Shown here: one piece after another, positions 25,120 through 39,654 of the stretch | Layout: each line of letters opens with the position of its first letter | How positions within the stretch are numbered: the stretch's first letter is position 1 | Source of the DNA: Meghimatium bilineatum | Taxonomy: Eukaryota; Mollusca; Gastropoda; Stylommatophora; Philomycidae | Assembly (NCBI GenBank): GCA_034231615.1 | Contig: CM067311.1 | Location: forward strand, 19,906,173-19,970,172 | Length of the DNA: 64,000 nucleotides | Direction: 5' to 3' | Made by a program: the position numbers and the translations under genes | Notes under the pieces: generated by a model | Database searches by the model: none | What the model saw: the letters and a program-made list of their open reading frames with translations, nothing else | What the model was told of the DNA's origin: nothing

Positions 25120-27245
25120 TTAGGTCTTGCTGTTTAGTATGTCAAAAGTCAGTGTTCTATGGCATATTACTCACAAATTGGGTGTACTGCAGCTTACTAC
25201 ACCAGAATTTGTAGTCTGGTCACACGCATTTGGTGTATTCAAGCTTAATACGTTAGAACTCGGTGTTTTCTGGCATATTACTCACAAATTGGGTGTACTG
25301 CAGCTTACTACACCAGAATTTGTAGTCTGGACACACGCAATTGGTGTATTCCAGCTTACTACGTTAGAACTCGGTGTTTTCTGGCATATTACTCACAAAT
25401 TCATTGTACTGAAGCTTACAACACTAGAATTGAGTGTATTCTGGCATATTACACATGACTTCGTTGTTTTGCAGATTGATACGTAAGAACACTGGCGTAT
25501 TACACACAAATTAGGTCTTGCTGTTTAGTATGTCAAAAGTCAGTGTTCTATGGCATATTACTCACAAATTGGGTGTACTGCAGCTTACTACACCAGAATT
25601 TGTAGTCTGGACACACGCATTTGGTGTATTCCAGCTTACTACGTTAGAACTCGGTGTTTTCTGGCACATTACTCACACATTGGGTGTACTGCAGCTTACT
25701 ACACCAGAATTTGTAGTCTGGACACACGCAATTGGTGTATTCCAGCTTACTACGTTAGAACTCGGTGTTTTCTGGCATATTACTGACAAATTCATTGTAC
25801 TGAAGCTTACACTAGAATTGATTGTATTCTGGCCTATTACACATGACTTCGTTGTTTTGCAGCTTGATACGTAAGAACACTGCGTATTGCACACAAATTA
25901 GGTCTCTTGCTGTTTGGTACGTCAAAACTCAGTGTTCTGTGGAATATTACTCACAAATTAGGTGTACTGCTGCTTACTACACCAGAATTTGTAGTCTGGA
26001 CACACGCAATTGGTGTATTCCAGCTTACTACGTTAGAACTCGGTGTTTTCTGGCATATTACTCACAAATTCATTGTACTGAAGCTTACAACACTAGAATA
26101 TAGTGTATTCTGGCATATTACACATGACTTCGTTGTTTTGCAGCTTAATACGTAAGAACACTGGCGTATTGCACACAAATTAGGTCTCTTGCTGTTTAGT
26201 ACGTCAAAACTCAGTGTTCTGTGGAATATTACTCACAAATTGGGTGTACTGCAGCTTACTACACCAGAATTTGTAGTCTGGACACACGCATTTGGTGTAT
26301 TCCAGCTTACTACGTTAGAACTCGGTGTTTTCTGGCATATTACTGACAAATTCATTGTACTGAAGCTTACTACACTAGAATTGATTGTATTCTGGCCTAT
26401 TACACATGACTTCGTTGTTGTGCAGATTGATACGTACGAACACTGGCGTATTACACACAAATTAGGTCTTGCTGTTTAGTATGTCAAAAGTCAGTGTTCT
26501 ATGGCATATTACTCACAAATTGGGTGTACTGCAGCTTACTACACCAGAATTTGTAGTCTCGTCACACGCATTTGGTGTATTCAAGCTTAATACGTTAGAA
26601 CTCGGTGTTTTCTGGCATATTACTCACAAATTGGGTGTACTGCAGGTTACTACACCAGAATTTGTAGTCTGGACACACGCAATTGGTGTATTCCAGCTTA
26701 CTACGTTAGAACTCGGTGTTTTCTGGCATATTACTCACAAATTCATTGTACTGAAGCTTACAACACTAGAATTGAGTGTATTCTGGCATATTACACATGA
26801 CTTCGTTGTTTTGCAGCTTAATACGTAAGAACACAGGCGAATTGCACACAAATTAGGTCTCTTGCTGTTTAGTACGTCAAAACTCAGTGTTCTGTGGAAT
26901 ATTACTCACAAATTCGATGTACTGCAGCTTACTACACCAGAATTTGTAGTCTGGACACACGCATTTGGTGTATTCCAGCTTACTACGTTAGAACTCGGTG
27001 TTTTCTGGCATATTACTCACAAATTGGGTGTACTGCAGCTTACTACACCAGAATTTGTAGTCTGGACACACGCATTTGGTGTATTCCAGCTTACTACGTT
27101 AGAACTCGGTGTTTTCTGGCATATTACTGACAAATTCATTGTACTGAAGCTTACTACACTAGAATTGATTGTATTCTGGCCTATTACACATGACTTCGTT
27201 GTTTTGCAGATTGATACGTAAGAACTCTGGCGTATTACACACAAA
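25120..27245 (+). repeat. 2126-bp tandem duplication, copy 1
   Basis: Six units (391, 389, 282, 280, 393, 391) repeat in the next 2.1 kb. Private shared changes: ACTCACACATTGGG (near 25671 and 27797), AACACTGCGTATTG (one base lost; near 25876 and 28002), TACTGCTGCTTAC, GTTGTGCAGATTG, GTCTCGTCACAC, GCAGGTTACTAC, GCGAATTGCAC and AATTCGATGTAC. Confidence 0.92.
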
Positions 27246-29482
27246 TTAGGTCTTGCTGTTTAGTATGTCAAAAGTCAGTGTTCTATGGCATATTACTCAC
27301 AAATTGGGTGTACTGCAGCTTACTACACCAGAATTTGTAGTCTGGTCACACGCATTTGGTGTATTCAAGCTTAATACGTTAGAACTCGGTGTTTTCTGGC
27401 ATATTACTCACAAATTGGGTGTACTGCAGCTTACTACACCAGAATTTGTAGTCTGGACACACGCAATTGGTGTATTCCAGCTTACTACGTTAGAACTCGG
27501 TGTTTTCTGGCATATTACTCACAAATTCATTGTACTGAAGCTTACAACACTAGAATTGAGTGTATTCTGGCATATTACACATGACTTCGTTGTTTTGCAG
27601 ATTGATACGTAAGAACACTGGCGTATTACACACAAATTAGGTCTTGCTGTTTAGTATGTCAAAAGTCAGTGTTCTATGGCATATTACTCACAAATTGGGT
27701 GTACTGCAGCTTACTACACCAGAATTTGTAGTCTGGACACACGCATTTGGTGTATTCCAGCTTACTACGTTAGAACTCGGTGTTTTCTGGCACATTACTC
27801 ACACATTGGGTGTACTGCAGCTTACTACACCAGAATTTGTAGTCTGGACACACGCAATTGGTGTATTCCAGCTTACTACGTTAGAACTCGGTGTTTTCTG
27901 GCATATTACTGACAAATTCATTGTACTGAAGCTTACACTAGAATTGATTGTATTCTGGCCTATTACACATGACTTCGTTGTTTTGCAGCTTGATACGTAA
28001 GAACACTGCGTATTGCACACAAATTAGGTCTCTTGCTGTTTGGTACGTCAAAACTCAGTGTTCTGTGGAATATTACTCACAAATTAGGTGTACTGCTGCT
28101 TACTACACCAGAATTTGTAGTCTGGACACACGCAATTGGTGTATTCCAGCTTACTACGTTAGAACTCGGTGTTTTCTGGCATATTACTCACAAATTCATT
28201 GTACTGAAGCTTACAACACTAGAATATAGTGTATTCTGGCATATTACACATGACTTCGTTGTTTTGCAGCTTAATACGTAAGAACACTGGCGTATTGCAC
28301 ACAAATTAGGTCTCTTGCTGTTTAGTACGTCAAAACTCAGTGTTCTGTGGAATATTACTCACAAATTGGGTGTACTGCAGCTTACTACACCAGAATTTGT
28401 AGTCTGGACACACGCATTTGGTGTATTCCAGCTTACTACGTTAGAACTCGGTGTTTTCTGGCATATTACTGACAAATTCATTGTACTGAAGCTTACTACA
28501 CTAGAATTGATTGTATTCTGGCCTATTACACATGACTTCGTTGTTGTGCAGATTGATACGTACGAACACTGGCGTATTACACACAAATTAGGTCTTGCTG
28601 TTTAGTATGTCAAAAGTCAGTGTTCTATGGCATATTACTCACAAATTGGGTGTACTGCAGCTTACTACACCAGAATTTGTAGTCTCGTCACACGCATTTG
28701 GTGTATTCAAGCTTAATACGTTAGAACTCGGTGTTTTCTGGCATATTACTCACAAATTGGGTGTACTGCAGGTTACTACACCAGAATTTGTAGTCTGGAC
28801 ACACGCAATTGGTGTATTCCAGCTTACTACGTTAGAACTCGGTGTTTTCTGGCATATTACTCACAAATTCATTGTACTGAAGCTTACAACACTAGAATTG
28901 AGTGTATTCTGGCATATTACACATGACTTCGTTGTTTTGCAGCTTAATACGTAAGAACACTGGCGAATTGCACACAAATTAGGTCTCTTGCTGTTTAGTA
29001 CGTCAAAACTCAGTGTTCTGTGGAATATTACTCACAAATTCGATGTACTGCAGCTTACTACACCAGAATTTGTAGTCTGGACACACGCATTTGGTGTATT
29101 CCAGCTTACTACGTTAGAACTCGGTGTTTTCTGGCATATTACTCACAAATTGGGTGTACTGCAGCTTACTACACCAGAATTTGTAGTCTGGACACACGCA
29201 TTTGGTGTATTCCAGCTTACTACGTTAGAACTCGGTGTTTTCTGGCATATTACTCACAAATTGGGTGTACTGCAGCTTACTACACCAGAATTTGTAGTCT
29301 GGACACACGCATTTGGTGTATTCCAGCTTACTACGTTAGAACTCGGTGTTTTCTGGCATATTACTGACAAATTCATTGTACTGAAGCTTACTACACTAGA
29401 ATTGATTGTATTCTGGCCTATTACACATGACTTCGTTGTTTTGCAGATTGATACGTAAGAACACTAGCGTATTACACACAAA
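27246..29482 (+). repeat. 2126-bp tandem duplication, copy 2 (plus one A-B pair)
   Basis: The copy repeats 25120-27245 at offset 2126 but its last unit has one extra A-B pair (111 bp), giving 2237 bp. Few substitutions separate the copies; one seen is AACACTGGCGAATTG near 28958 against AACACAGGCGAATTG near 26832. It was probably made by one unequal exchange, with the A-B change in a later or linked event. Confidence 0.9.
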
Positions 29483-31606
29483 TTAGGTCTTGCTGTTTAG
29501 TATGTCAAAAGTCAGTGTTCTATGGCATATTACTCACAAATTGGGTGTACTGCAGCTTACTACACCAGAATTTGTAGTCTGGACACACGCATTTGGTGTA
29601 TTCCAGCTTACTACGTTAGAACTCGGTGTTTTCTGGCACATTACTCACAAATTGGGTGTACTGCAGCTTACTACACCAGAATTTGTAGTCTGGACACACG
29701 CAATTGGTGTACTCCAGCTTACTACGTTAGAACTCGGTGTTTTCTGGCATATTACTGACAAATTCATTGTACTGAAGCTTACACTAGAATTGATTGTATT
29801 CTGGCCTATTACACATGACTTCGTTGTTTTGCAGCTTGATACGTAAGAACAATGGCGTATTGCACACAAAGTAGGTCTCTTGCTGTTTGGTACGTCAAAA
29901 CTCAGTGTTCTGTGGAATATTACTCACAAATTAGGTGTACTGCAGCTTACTACACCAGAATTTGTAGTCTGGACACACGCAATTGGTGTATTCCAGCTTA
30001 CTACGTTAGAACTCGGTGTTTTCTGGCATATTACTCACAAATTCATTGTACTGAAGCTTACTACACTAGAATTGATTGTATTCTGGCCTATTACACATGA
30101 CTTCGTTGTTTTGCAGATTGATACGTACGAACACTGGCGTATTACACACAAATTAGGTCTTGCTGTTTAGTATGTCAAAAGTCAGTGTTCTATGGCATAT
30201 TACTCACAAATTGGGTGTACTGCAGCTTACTACACCAGAATTTGTAGTCTGGTCACACGCATTTGGTGTATTCAAGCTTAATACGTTAGAACTCGGTGTT
30301 TTCTGGCATATTACTCACAAATTGGGTGTACTGCAGCTTACTACACCAGAATTTGTAGTCTGGACACACGCAATTGGTGTATTCCAGCTTACTACGTTAG
30401 AACTCGGTGTTTTCTGGCATATTACTCACAAATTCATTGTACTGAAGCTTACAACACTAGAATATAGTGTATTCTGGCATATTACACATGACTTCGTTGT
30501 TTTGCAGCTTAATACGTAAGAACACTGGCGTATTGCACACAAATTAGGTCTCTTGCTGTTTAGTACGTCAAAACTCAGTGTTCTGTGGAATATTACTCAC
30601 AAATTGGGTGTACTGCAGCTTACTACACCAGAATTTGTAGTCTGGACACACGCATTTGGTGTATTCCAGCTTACTACGTTAGAACTCGGTGTTTTCTGGC
30701 ACATTACTCACAAATTGGGTGTACTGCAGCTTACTACACCAGAATTTGTAGTCTGGACACACGCAATTGGTGTACTCCAGCTTACTACGTTAGAACTCGG
30801 TGTTTTCTGGCATATTACTGACAAATTCATTGTACTGAAGCTTACACTAGAATTGATTGTATTCTGGCCTATTACACATGACTTCGTTGTTTTGCAGCTT
30901 GATACGTAAGAACAATGGCGTATTGCACACAAAGTAGGTCTCTTGCTGTTTGGTACGTCAAAACTCAGTGTTCTGTGGAATATTACTCACAAATTAGGTG
31001 TACTGCAGCTTACTACACCAGAATTTGTAGTCTGGACACACGCAATTGGTGTATTCCAGCTTACTACGTTAGAACTCGGTGTTTTCTGGCATATTACTCA
31101 CAAATTCATTGTACTGAAGCTTACTACACTAGAATTGATTGTATTCTGGCCTATTACACATGACTTCGTTGTTTTGCAGATTGATACGTACGAACACTGG
31201 CGTATTACACACAAATTAGGTCTTGCTGTTTAGTATGTCAAAAGTCAGTGTTCTATGGCATATTACTCACAAATTGGGTGTACTGCAGCTTACTACACCA
31301 GAATTTGTAGTCTGGTCACACGCATTTGGTGTATTCAAGCTTAATACGTTAGAACTCGGTGTTTTCTGGCATATTACTCACAAATTGGGTGTACTGCAGC
31401 TTACTAGACCAGAATTTGTAGTCTGGACACACGCAATTGGTGTATTCCAGCTTACTACGTTAGAACTCGGTGTTTTCTGGCATATTACTCACAAATTCAT
31501 TGTACTGAAGCTTACAACACTAGAATATAGTGTATTCTGGCATATTACACATGACTTCGTTGTTTTGCAGCTTAATACGTAAGAACACTGGCGTATTGCA
31601 CACAAA
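29483..31606 (+). repeat. 1063-bp tandem duplication
   Basis: Copies are about 29483-30543 and 30544-31606. They share GTACTCCAG (29709 and 30772), CACAAAGTAGGTC (GTAGG at 29871 and 30934), AACAATGGCG and GAATATAGTG. A difference is ACTAGACCAG near 31403 against ACTACACCAG near 30340. The first E differs (E1 in copy 1, E0 in copy 2), so the exchange point lies inside or just after that E. Confidence 0.9.
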
Positions 31607-34600
31607 TTAGGTCTCTTGCTGTTTAGTACGTCAAAACTCAGTGTTCTGTGGAATATTACTCACAAATTGGGTGTACTGCAGCTTACTACACCAGAATTTG
31701 TAGTCTGGACACACGCATTTGGTGTATTCCAGCTTACTACGTTAGAACTCGGTGTATTCTGGCATATTACTGACAAATTCATTGTACTGAAGCTTACTAC
31801 ACTAGAATTGATTGTATTCTGGCCTATTACACATGACTTCGTTGTTTTGCAGATTGATACGTACGAACACTGGCGTATTACACACAAATTAGGTCTTGCT
31901 GTTTAGTATGTCAAAAGTCAGTGTTCTATGGCATATTACTCACAAATTGGGTGTACTGCAGCTTACTACACCTGAATTTGTAGTCTGGTCACACGCATTT
32001 GGTGTATTCAAGCTTAATACGTTAGAACTCGGTGTTTTCTGGCATATTACTCACAAATTGGGTGTACTGCAGCTTACTACACCAGAATTTGTAGTCTGGA
32101 CACACGCAATTGGTGTATTCCAGCTTACTACGTTAGAACTCGGTGTTTTCTGGCATATTACTCACAAATTCATTGTACTGAAGCTTACAACACTAGAATT
32201 GAGTGTATTCTGGCATATTACACATGACTTCGTTGTTTTGCAGCTTGATACGTAAGAACAATGGCGTATTGCACACAAATTAGGTCTCTTGCTGTTTGGT
32301 ACGTCAAAACTCAGTGTTCTGTGGAATATTACTCACAAATTAGGTGTACTGCAGCTTACTACACCAGAATTTGTAGTCTGGACACACGCAATTGGTGTAT
32401 TCCAGCTTACTACGTTAGAACTCGGTGTTTTCTGGCATATTACTCACAAATTCATTGTACTGAAGCTTACTACACTAGAATTGATTGTATTCTGGCCTAT
32501 TACACATGACTTCGTTGTTTTGCAGATTGATACGTACGAACACTGGCGTATTACACACAAATTAGGTCTTGCTGTTTAGTATGTCAAAAGTCAGTGTTCT
32601 ATGGCATATTACTCACAAATTGGGTGTACTGCAGCTTACTACACCAGAATTTGTAGTCTGGTCACACGCATTTGGTGTATTCAAGCTTAATACGTTAGAA
32701 CTCGGTGTTTTCTGGCATATTACTCACAAATTGGGTGTACTGCAGCTTACTACACCAGAATTTGTAGTCTGGACACACGCAATTGGTGTATTCCAGCTTA
32801 CTACGTTAGAACTCGGTGTTTTCTGGCATATTACTCACAAATTCATTGTACTGAAGCTTACAACACTAGAATTGAGTGTATTCTGGCATATTACACATGA
32901 CTTCGTTGTTTTGCAGCTTAATACGTACGAACACTGGCGTATTGCACACAAATTAGATCTCTTGCTGTTTAGTACGTCAAAACTCAGTGTTCTGTGGAAT
33001 ATTACTCACAAATTGGGTGTACTGCAGCTTACTACACCAGAATTTGTAGTCTGGACACACGCATTTGGTGTATTCCAGCTTACTACGTTAGAACTCGGTG
33101 TTTTCTGGCATATTACTCACAAATTGGGTGTACTGCAGCTTACTACACCTGAATTTGTAGTCTGGACACACGCATTTGGTGTATTCCAGCTTACTACGTT
33201 AGAACTCGATGTTTTCTGGCATATTACTCACAAATTGGGTGTACTGCAGCTTACTACACCAGAATTTGTAGTCTGGACACACGCATTTGGTGTATTCCAG
33301 CTTACTACGTTAGAACTCGGTGTTTTCTGGCATATTACTGACAAATTCATTGTACTGAAGCTTACTACACTAGAATTGATTGTATTGTGGCCTATTACAC
33401 ATGACTTCGTTGTTTTGCAGATTGATACGTAAGAACACTGGCGTATTACACACAAATTAGGTCTTGCTGTTTAGTATGTCAAAAGTCAGTGTTCTATGGC
33501 ATATTACTCACAAATTGGGTGTACTGCAGCTTACTACACCAGAATTTGTAGTCTGGTCACACGCATTTGGTGTATTCAAGCTTAATACGTTAGAACTCGG
33601 TGTTTTCTGGCATATTACTCACAAATTGGGTGTACTGCAGCTTACTACACCAGAATTTGTAGTCTGGACACACGCAATTGGTGTATTCCAGCTTACTACG
33701 TTAGAACTCGGTGTTTTCTGGCATATTACTCACAAATTCATTGTACTGAAGCTTACAACACTAGAATTGAGTGTATTCTGGCATATTACACATGACTTCG
33801 TTGTTTTGCAGCTTAATACGTAAGAACACTGGCGTATTGCACACAAATTAGGTCTCTTGCTGTTTAGTACGTCAAACTCAGTTCTGTGGAATATTACTCA
33901 CAAATTGGATGTACTGCAGCTTACTACACCAGAATTTGTAGTCTGGACACACGCATTTGGTGTATTCCAGCTTACTACGTTAGAACTCGGTGTTTTCTGG
34001 CATATTACTCACAAATTGGGTGTACTGCAGCTTACTACACCAGAATTTGTAGTCTGGACACACGCATTTGGTGTATTCCAGCTTACTACGTTAGAACTCG
34101 GTGTTTTCTGGCACATTACTCACAAATTGGGTGTACTGCAGCTTACTACACCAGAATTTGTAGTCTGGACACACGCAATTGGTGTATTCCAGCTTACTAC
34201 GTTAGAACTCGGTGTTTTCTGGCATATTACTCACAAATTCATTGTACTGAAGCTTACAACACTAGAATATAGTGTATTCTGGCATATTACACATGACTTC
34301 GTTGTTTTGCAGCTTAATACGTAAGAACACTGGCGTATTGCACACAAATTAGGTCTCTTGCTGTTTAGTACGTCAAAACTCAGTGTTCTGTGGAATATTA
34401 CTCACAAATTGGGTGTACTGCAGCTTACTACACCAGAATTTGTAGTCTGGACACACGCATTTGGTGTATTCCAGCTTACTACGTTAGAACTCGGTGTTTT
34501 CTGGCATATTACTCACAAATTCATTGTACTGAAGCTTACAACACTAGAATTGAGTGTATTCTGGCATATTACACATGACTTCGTTGTTTTGCAGCTTAAT

Positions 34601-34630
34601 ACGTAAGAACACTGGCGTATTGCACACAAA
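31607..34630 (+). repeat. Core segment with 287-codon open frame and displaced BglII haplotype
   Basis: Units run 280, 393, 280, 393, 502, 393, 501, 282. From 32569 to 33432 one frame stays open for 287 codons, because the D at its middle reads TACGTACGAAC and the next E is the 60-base form. AGATCT at 32955 and ACTCGATGTT near 33204 match the private haplotype at 20134-20637 at offset 12819. CACCTGAATTTG occurs near 31969 and 33145. Confidence 0.85.
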
Positions 34631-36414
34631 TTAGGTCTCTTGCTGTTTAGTACGTCAAAACTCAGTGTTCTGTGGAATATTACTCACAAATTGGGTGTAC
34701 TGCAGCTTACTACACCAGAATTTGTAGTCTGGACACACTCATTTGGTGTATTCCAGCTTACTACGTTAGAACTCGGTGTTTTCTGGCATATTACTCACAA
34801 ATTGGGTGTACTGCAGCTTACTACACCAGAATTTGTAGTCTGGACACACGCATTTGGTGTATTCCAGCTTACTACGTTAGAACTCGGTGTTTTCTGGCAT
34901 ATTACTTACAAATTGGGTGTACTGCAGCTTACTACACCAGAATTTGTAGTCTGGACACACGCATTTGGTGTATTCCAGCTTACTACGTTAGAACTCGGTG
35001 TTTTCTGGCATATTACTGACAAATTCATTGTACTGAAGCTTACTACACTAGAATTGATTGTATTCTGGCCTATTACACATGACTTCGTTGTTTTGCAGAT
35101 TGATACGTAAGAACACTGGCGTATTACACACAAATTAGGTCTTGCTGTTTAGTATGTCAAAAGTCAGTGTTCTATGGCATATTACTCACAAATTGGGTGT
35201 ACTGCAGCTTACTACACCAGAATTTGTAGTCTTGACACACGCATTTGGTGTATTCCAGCTTACTACGTTAGAACTCGGTGTTTTCTGGCATATTACTCAC
35301 AAATTGGGTGTACTGCAGCTTACTACACCAGAATTTGTAGTCTGGACACACGCATTTGGTGTATTCCAGCTTACTACGTTAGAACTCGGTGTTTTCTGGC
35401 ATATTACTTACAAATTGGGTGTACTGCAGCTTACTACACCAGAATTTGTAGTCTGGACACACGCATTTGGTGTATTCCAGCTTACTACGTTAGAACTCGG
35501 TGTTTTCTGGCATATTACTGACAAATTCATTGTACTGAAGCTTACTACACTAGAATTGATTGTATTCTGGCCTATTACACATGACTTCGTTGTTTTGCAG
35601 ATTGATACGTAAGAACACTGGCGTATTACACACAAATTAGGTCTTGCTGTTTAGTATGTCAAAAGTCAGTGTTCTATGGCATATTACTCACAAATTGGGT
35701 GTACTGCAGCTTACTACACCAGAATTTGTAGTCTGGACACACGCATTTGGTGTATTCCAGCTTACTACGTTAGAATTCGGTGTTTTCTGGCACATTACTC
35801 ACAAATTGGGTGTACTGCAGCTTACTACACCAGAATTTGTAGTCTGGACACACGCAATTGGTGTATTCCAGCTTACTACGTTAGAACTCGGTGTTTTCTG
35901 GCATATTACTGACAAATTCATTGTACTGAAGCTTACACTAGAATTGATTGTATTCTGGCCTATTACACATGACTTCGTTGTTTTGCAGCTTGATACGTAA
36001 GAACACTGGCGTATTGCACACAAATTAGGTCTCTTGCTGTTTAGTACGTCAAACTCAGTTCTGTGGAATATTACTCACAAATTGGATGTACTGCAGCTTA
36101 CTACACCAGAATTTGTAGTCTGGACACACGCATTTGGTGTATTCCAGCTTACTACGTTAGAACTCGGTGTTTTCTGGCATATTACTCACAAATTGGGTGT
36201 ACTGCAGCTTACTACACCAGAATTTGTAGTCTGGACACACGCAATTGGTGTATTCCAGCTTACTACGTTAGAACTCGGTGTTTTCTGGCATATTACTCAC
36301 AAATTCATTGTACTGAAGCTTACAACACTAGAATTGAGTGTATTCTGGCATATTACACATGACTTCGTTGTTTTGCAGCTTAATACGTAAGAACACTGGC
36401 GTATTGCACACAAA
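34631..36414 (+). repeat. First innermost-core block: two ~502-bp Y units plus two 390-bp units
   Basis: Units 34631-35134 and 35135-35636 are near-identical nine-module units and introduce ATTACTTACAAATTGG (near 34901 and 35403). They are followed by a unit with GGCACATTAC and deleted C, and by one with the shortened E (TCAAACTCAGTTCTG near 36049). The first two have private changes, ACACACTCATTTG near 34733 and GTAGTCTTGACAC near 35225. Confidence 0.85.
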
Positions 36415-39400
36415 TTAGGTCTCTTGCTGTTTAGTACGTCAAAACTCAGTGTTCTGTGGAATATTACTCACAAATTGGGTGTACTGCAGCTTACTACACC
36501 AGAATTTGTAGTCTGGACACACGCATTTGGTGTATTCCAGCTTACTACGTTAGAACTCGGTGTTTTCTGGCATATTACTCACAAATTGGGTGTACTGCAG
36601 CTTACTACACCAGAATTTGTAGTCTGGACACACGCATTTGGTGTATTCCAGCTTACTACGTTAGAACTCGGTGTTTTCTGGCATATTACTTACAAATTGG
36701 GTGTACTGCAGCTTACTACACCAGAATTTGTAGTCTGGACACACGCATTTGGTGTATTCCAGCTTACTACGTTAGAACTCGGTGTTTTCTGGCATATTAC
36801 TGACAAATTCATTGTACTGAAGCTTACTACACTAGAATTGATTGTATTCTGGCCTATTACACATGACTTCGTTGTTTTGCAGATTGATACGTAAGAACAC
36901 TGGCGTATTACACACAAATTAGGTCTTGCTGTTTAGTATGTCAAAAGTCAGTGTTCTATGGCATATTACTCACAAATTGGGTGTACTGCAGCTTACTACA
37001 CCAGAATTTGTAGTCTGGACACACGCATTTGGTGTATTCCAGCTTACTACGTTAGAACTCGGTGTTTTCTGGCATATTACTCACAAATTGGGTGTACTGC
37101 AGCTTACTACACCAGAATTTGTAGTCTGGACACACGCATTTGGTGTATTCCAGCTTACTACGTTAGAACTCGGTGTTTTCTGGCATATTACTTACAAATT
37201 GGGTGTACTGCAGCTTACTACACCAGAATTTGTAGTCTGGACACACGCATTTGGTGTATTCCAGCTTACTACGTTAGAACTCGGTGTTTTCTGGCATATT
37301 ACTGACAAATTCATTGTACTGAAGCTTACTACACTAGAATTGATTGTATTCTGGCCTATTACACATGACTTCGTTGTTTTGCAGATTGATACGTAAGAAC
37401 ACTGGCGTATGACACACAAATTAGGTCTTGCTGTTTAGTATGTCAAAAGTCAGTGTTCTATGGCATATTACTCACAAATTGGGTGTACTGCAGCTTACTA
37501 CACCAGAATTTGTAGTCTGGTCACACGCATTTGGTGTATTCAAGCTTAATACGTTAGAACTCGGTGTTTTCTGGCATATTACTCACAAATTGGGTGTACT
37601 GCAGCTTACTACACCAGAATTTGTAGTCTGGACACACGCAATTGGTGTATTCCAGCTTACTACGTTAGAACTCGGTGTTTTCTGGCATATTACTCACAAA
37701 TTCATTGTACTGAAGCTTACACTAGAATTGAGTGTATTCTGGCATATTACACATGACTTCGTTGTTTTGCAGCTTAATACGTAAGAACACTGGCGTATTG
37801 CACACAAATTAGGTCTCTTGCTGTTTAGTACGTCAAACTCAGCTCTGTGGAATATTACTCACAAATTGGATGTACTGCAGCTTACTACACCAGAATTTGT
37901 AGTCTGGACACACGCATTTGGTGTATTCCAGCTTACTACGTTAGAACTCGGTGTTTTCTGGCATATTACTCACAAATTGGGTGTACTGCAGCTTACTACA
38001 CCAGAATTTGTAGTCTGGACACACGCATTTGGTGTATTCCAGCTTACTACGTTAGAACTCGGTGTTTTCTGGCACATTACTCACAAATTGGGTGTACTGC
38101 AGCTTACTACACCAGAATTTGTAGTCTGGACACACGCAATTGGTGTATTCCAGCTTACTACGTTAGAACTCGGTGTTTTCTGGCATATTACTCACAAATT
38201 CATTGTACTGAAGCTTACAACACTAGAATATAGTGTATTCTGGCATATTACACATGACTTCGTTGTTTTGCAGCTTAATACGTAAGAACACTGGCGTATT
38301 GCACACAAATTAGGTCTCTTGCTGTTTAGTACGTCAAAACTCAGTGTTCTGTGGAATATTACTCACAAATTGGGTGTACTGCAGCTTACTACACCAGAAT
38401 TTGTAGTCTGGACACACGCATTTGGTGTATTCCAGCTTACTACGTTAGAACTCGGTGTTTTCTGGCATATTACTGACAAATTCATTGTACTGAAGCTTAC
38501 TACACTAGAATTGATTGTATTCTGGCCTATTACACATGACTTCGTTGTTTTGCAGATTGATACGTACGAACACTGGCGTATTACACACAAATTAGGTCTT
38601 GCTGTTTAGTATGTCAAAAGTCAGTGTTCTATGGCATATTACTCACAAATTGGGTGTACTGCAGCTACTTCACCAGAATTTGTAGTCTGGTCACACGCAT
38701 TTGGTGTATTCAAGCTTAATACGTTAGAACTCGGTGTTTTCTGGCATATTACTCACAAATTGGGTGTACTGCAGCTTACTACACCAGAATTTGTAGTCTG
38801 GACACACGCAATTGGTGTATTCCAGCTTACTACGTTAGAACTCGGTGTTTTCTGGCATATTACTCACAAATTCATTGTACTGAAGCTTACAACACTAGAA
38901 TTGAGTGTATTCTGGCATATTACACATGACTTCGTTGTTTTGCAGCTTAATACGTAAGAACACTGGCGTATTGCACACAAATTAGGTCTCTTGCTGTTTA
39001 GTACGTCAAAACTCAGTGTTCTGTGGAATATTACTCACAAATTGGATGTACTGCAGCTTACTACACCAGAATTTGTAGTCTGGACACACGCATTTGGTGT
39101 ATTCCAGCTTACTACGTTAGAACTCGGTGTTTTCTGGCATATTACTGACAAATTCATTGTACTGAAGCTTACTACACTAGAATTGATTGTATTCTGGCCT
39201 ATTACACATGACTTCGTTGTTTTGCAGATTGATACGTACGAACACTGGCGTATTACACACAAATTAGGTCTTGCTGTTTAGTATGTCAAAAGTCAGTGTT
39301 CTATGGCATATTACTCACAAATTGGGTGTACTGCAGCTTACTACACCAGAATTTGTAGTCTGGTCACACGCATTTGGTGTATTCAAGCTTAATACGTTAG

Positions 39401-39654
39401 AACTCGGTGTTTTCTGGCATATTACTCACAAATTGGGTGTACTGCAGCTTACTACACCAGAATTTGTAGTCTGGACACACGCAATTGGTGTATTCCAGCT
39501 TACTACGTTAGAACTCGGTGTTTTCTGGCATATTACTCACAAATTCATTGTACTGAAGCTTACAACACTAGAATTGAGTGTATTCTGGCATATTACACAT
39601 GACTTCGTTGTTTTGCAGCTTAATACGTAAGAACACTGGCGTATTGCACACAAA
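36415..39654 (+). repeat. Inner-core super-repeat copy 1 (3240 bp)
   Basis: Unit order 502, 502, 390, 501, 280, 392, 280, 393. The first five and the last match the next super-repeat; the extra 672 bp is one additional E1...D0/E0...D1 pair. It has private changes: TCAAACTCAGCTCTG near 37833, GTATGACACACAAA near 37408 and TGCAGCTACTTCACC near 38660. Confidence 0.87.

Noticed and set aside
32569-33432. Longest open frame, 287 codons, plus strand
   Set aside because: It is a run of repeat modules joined because one D lacks its TAA and the next E is the 60-base form. It starts at TTG, has no upstream non-repeat sequence, and equivalent units elsewhere are closed.
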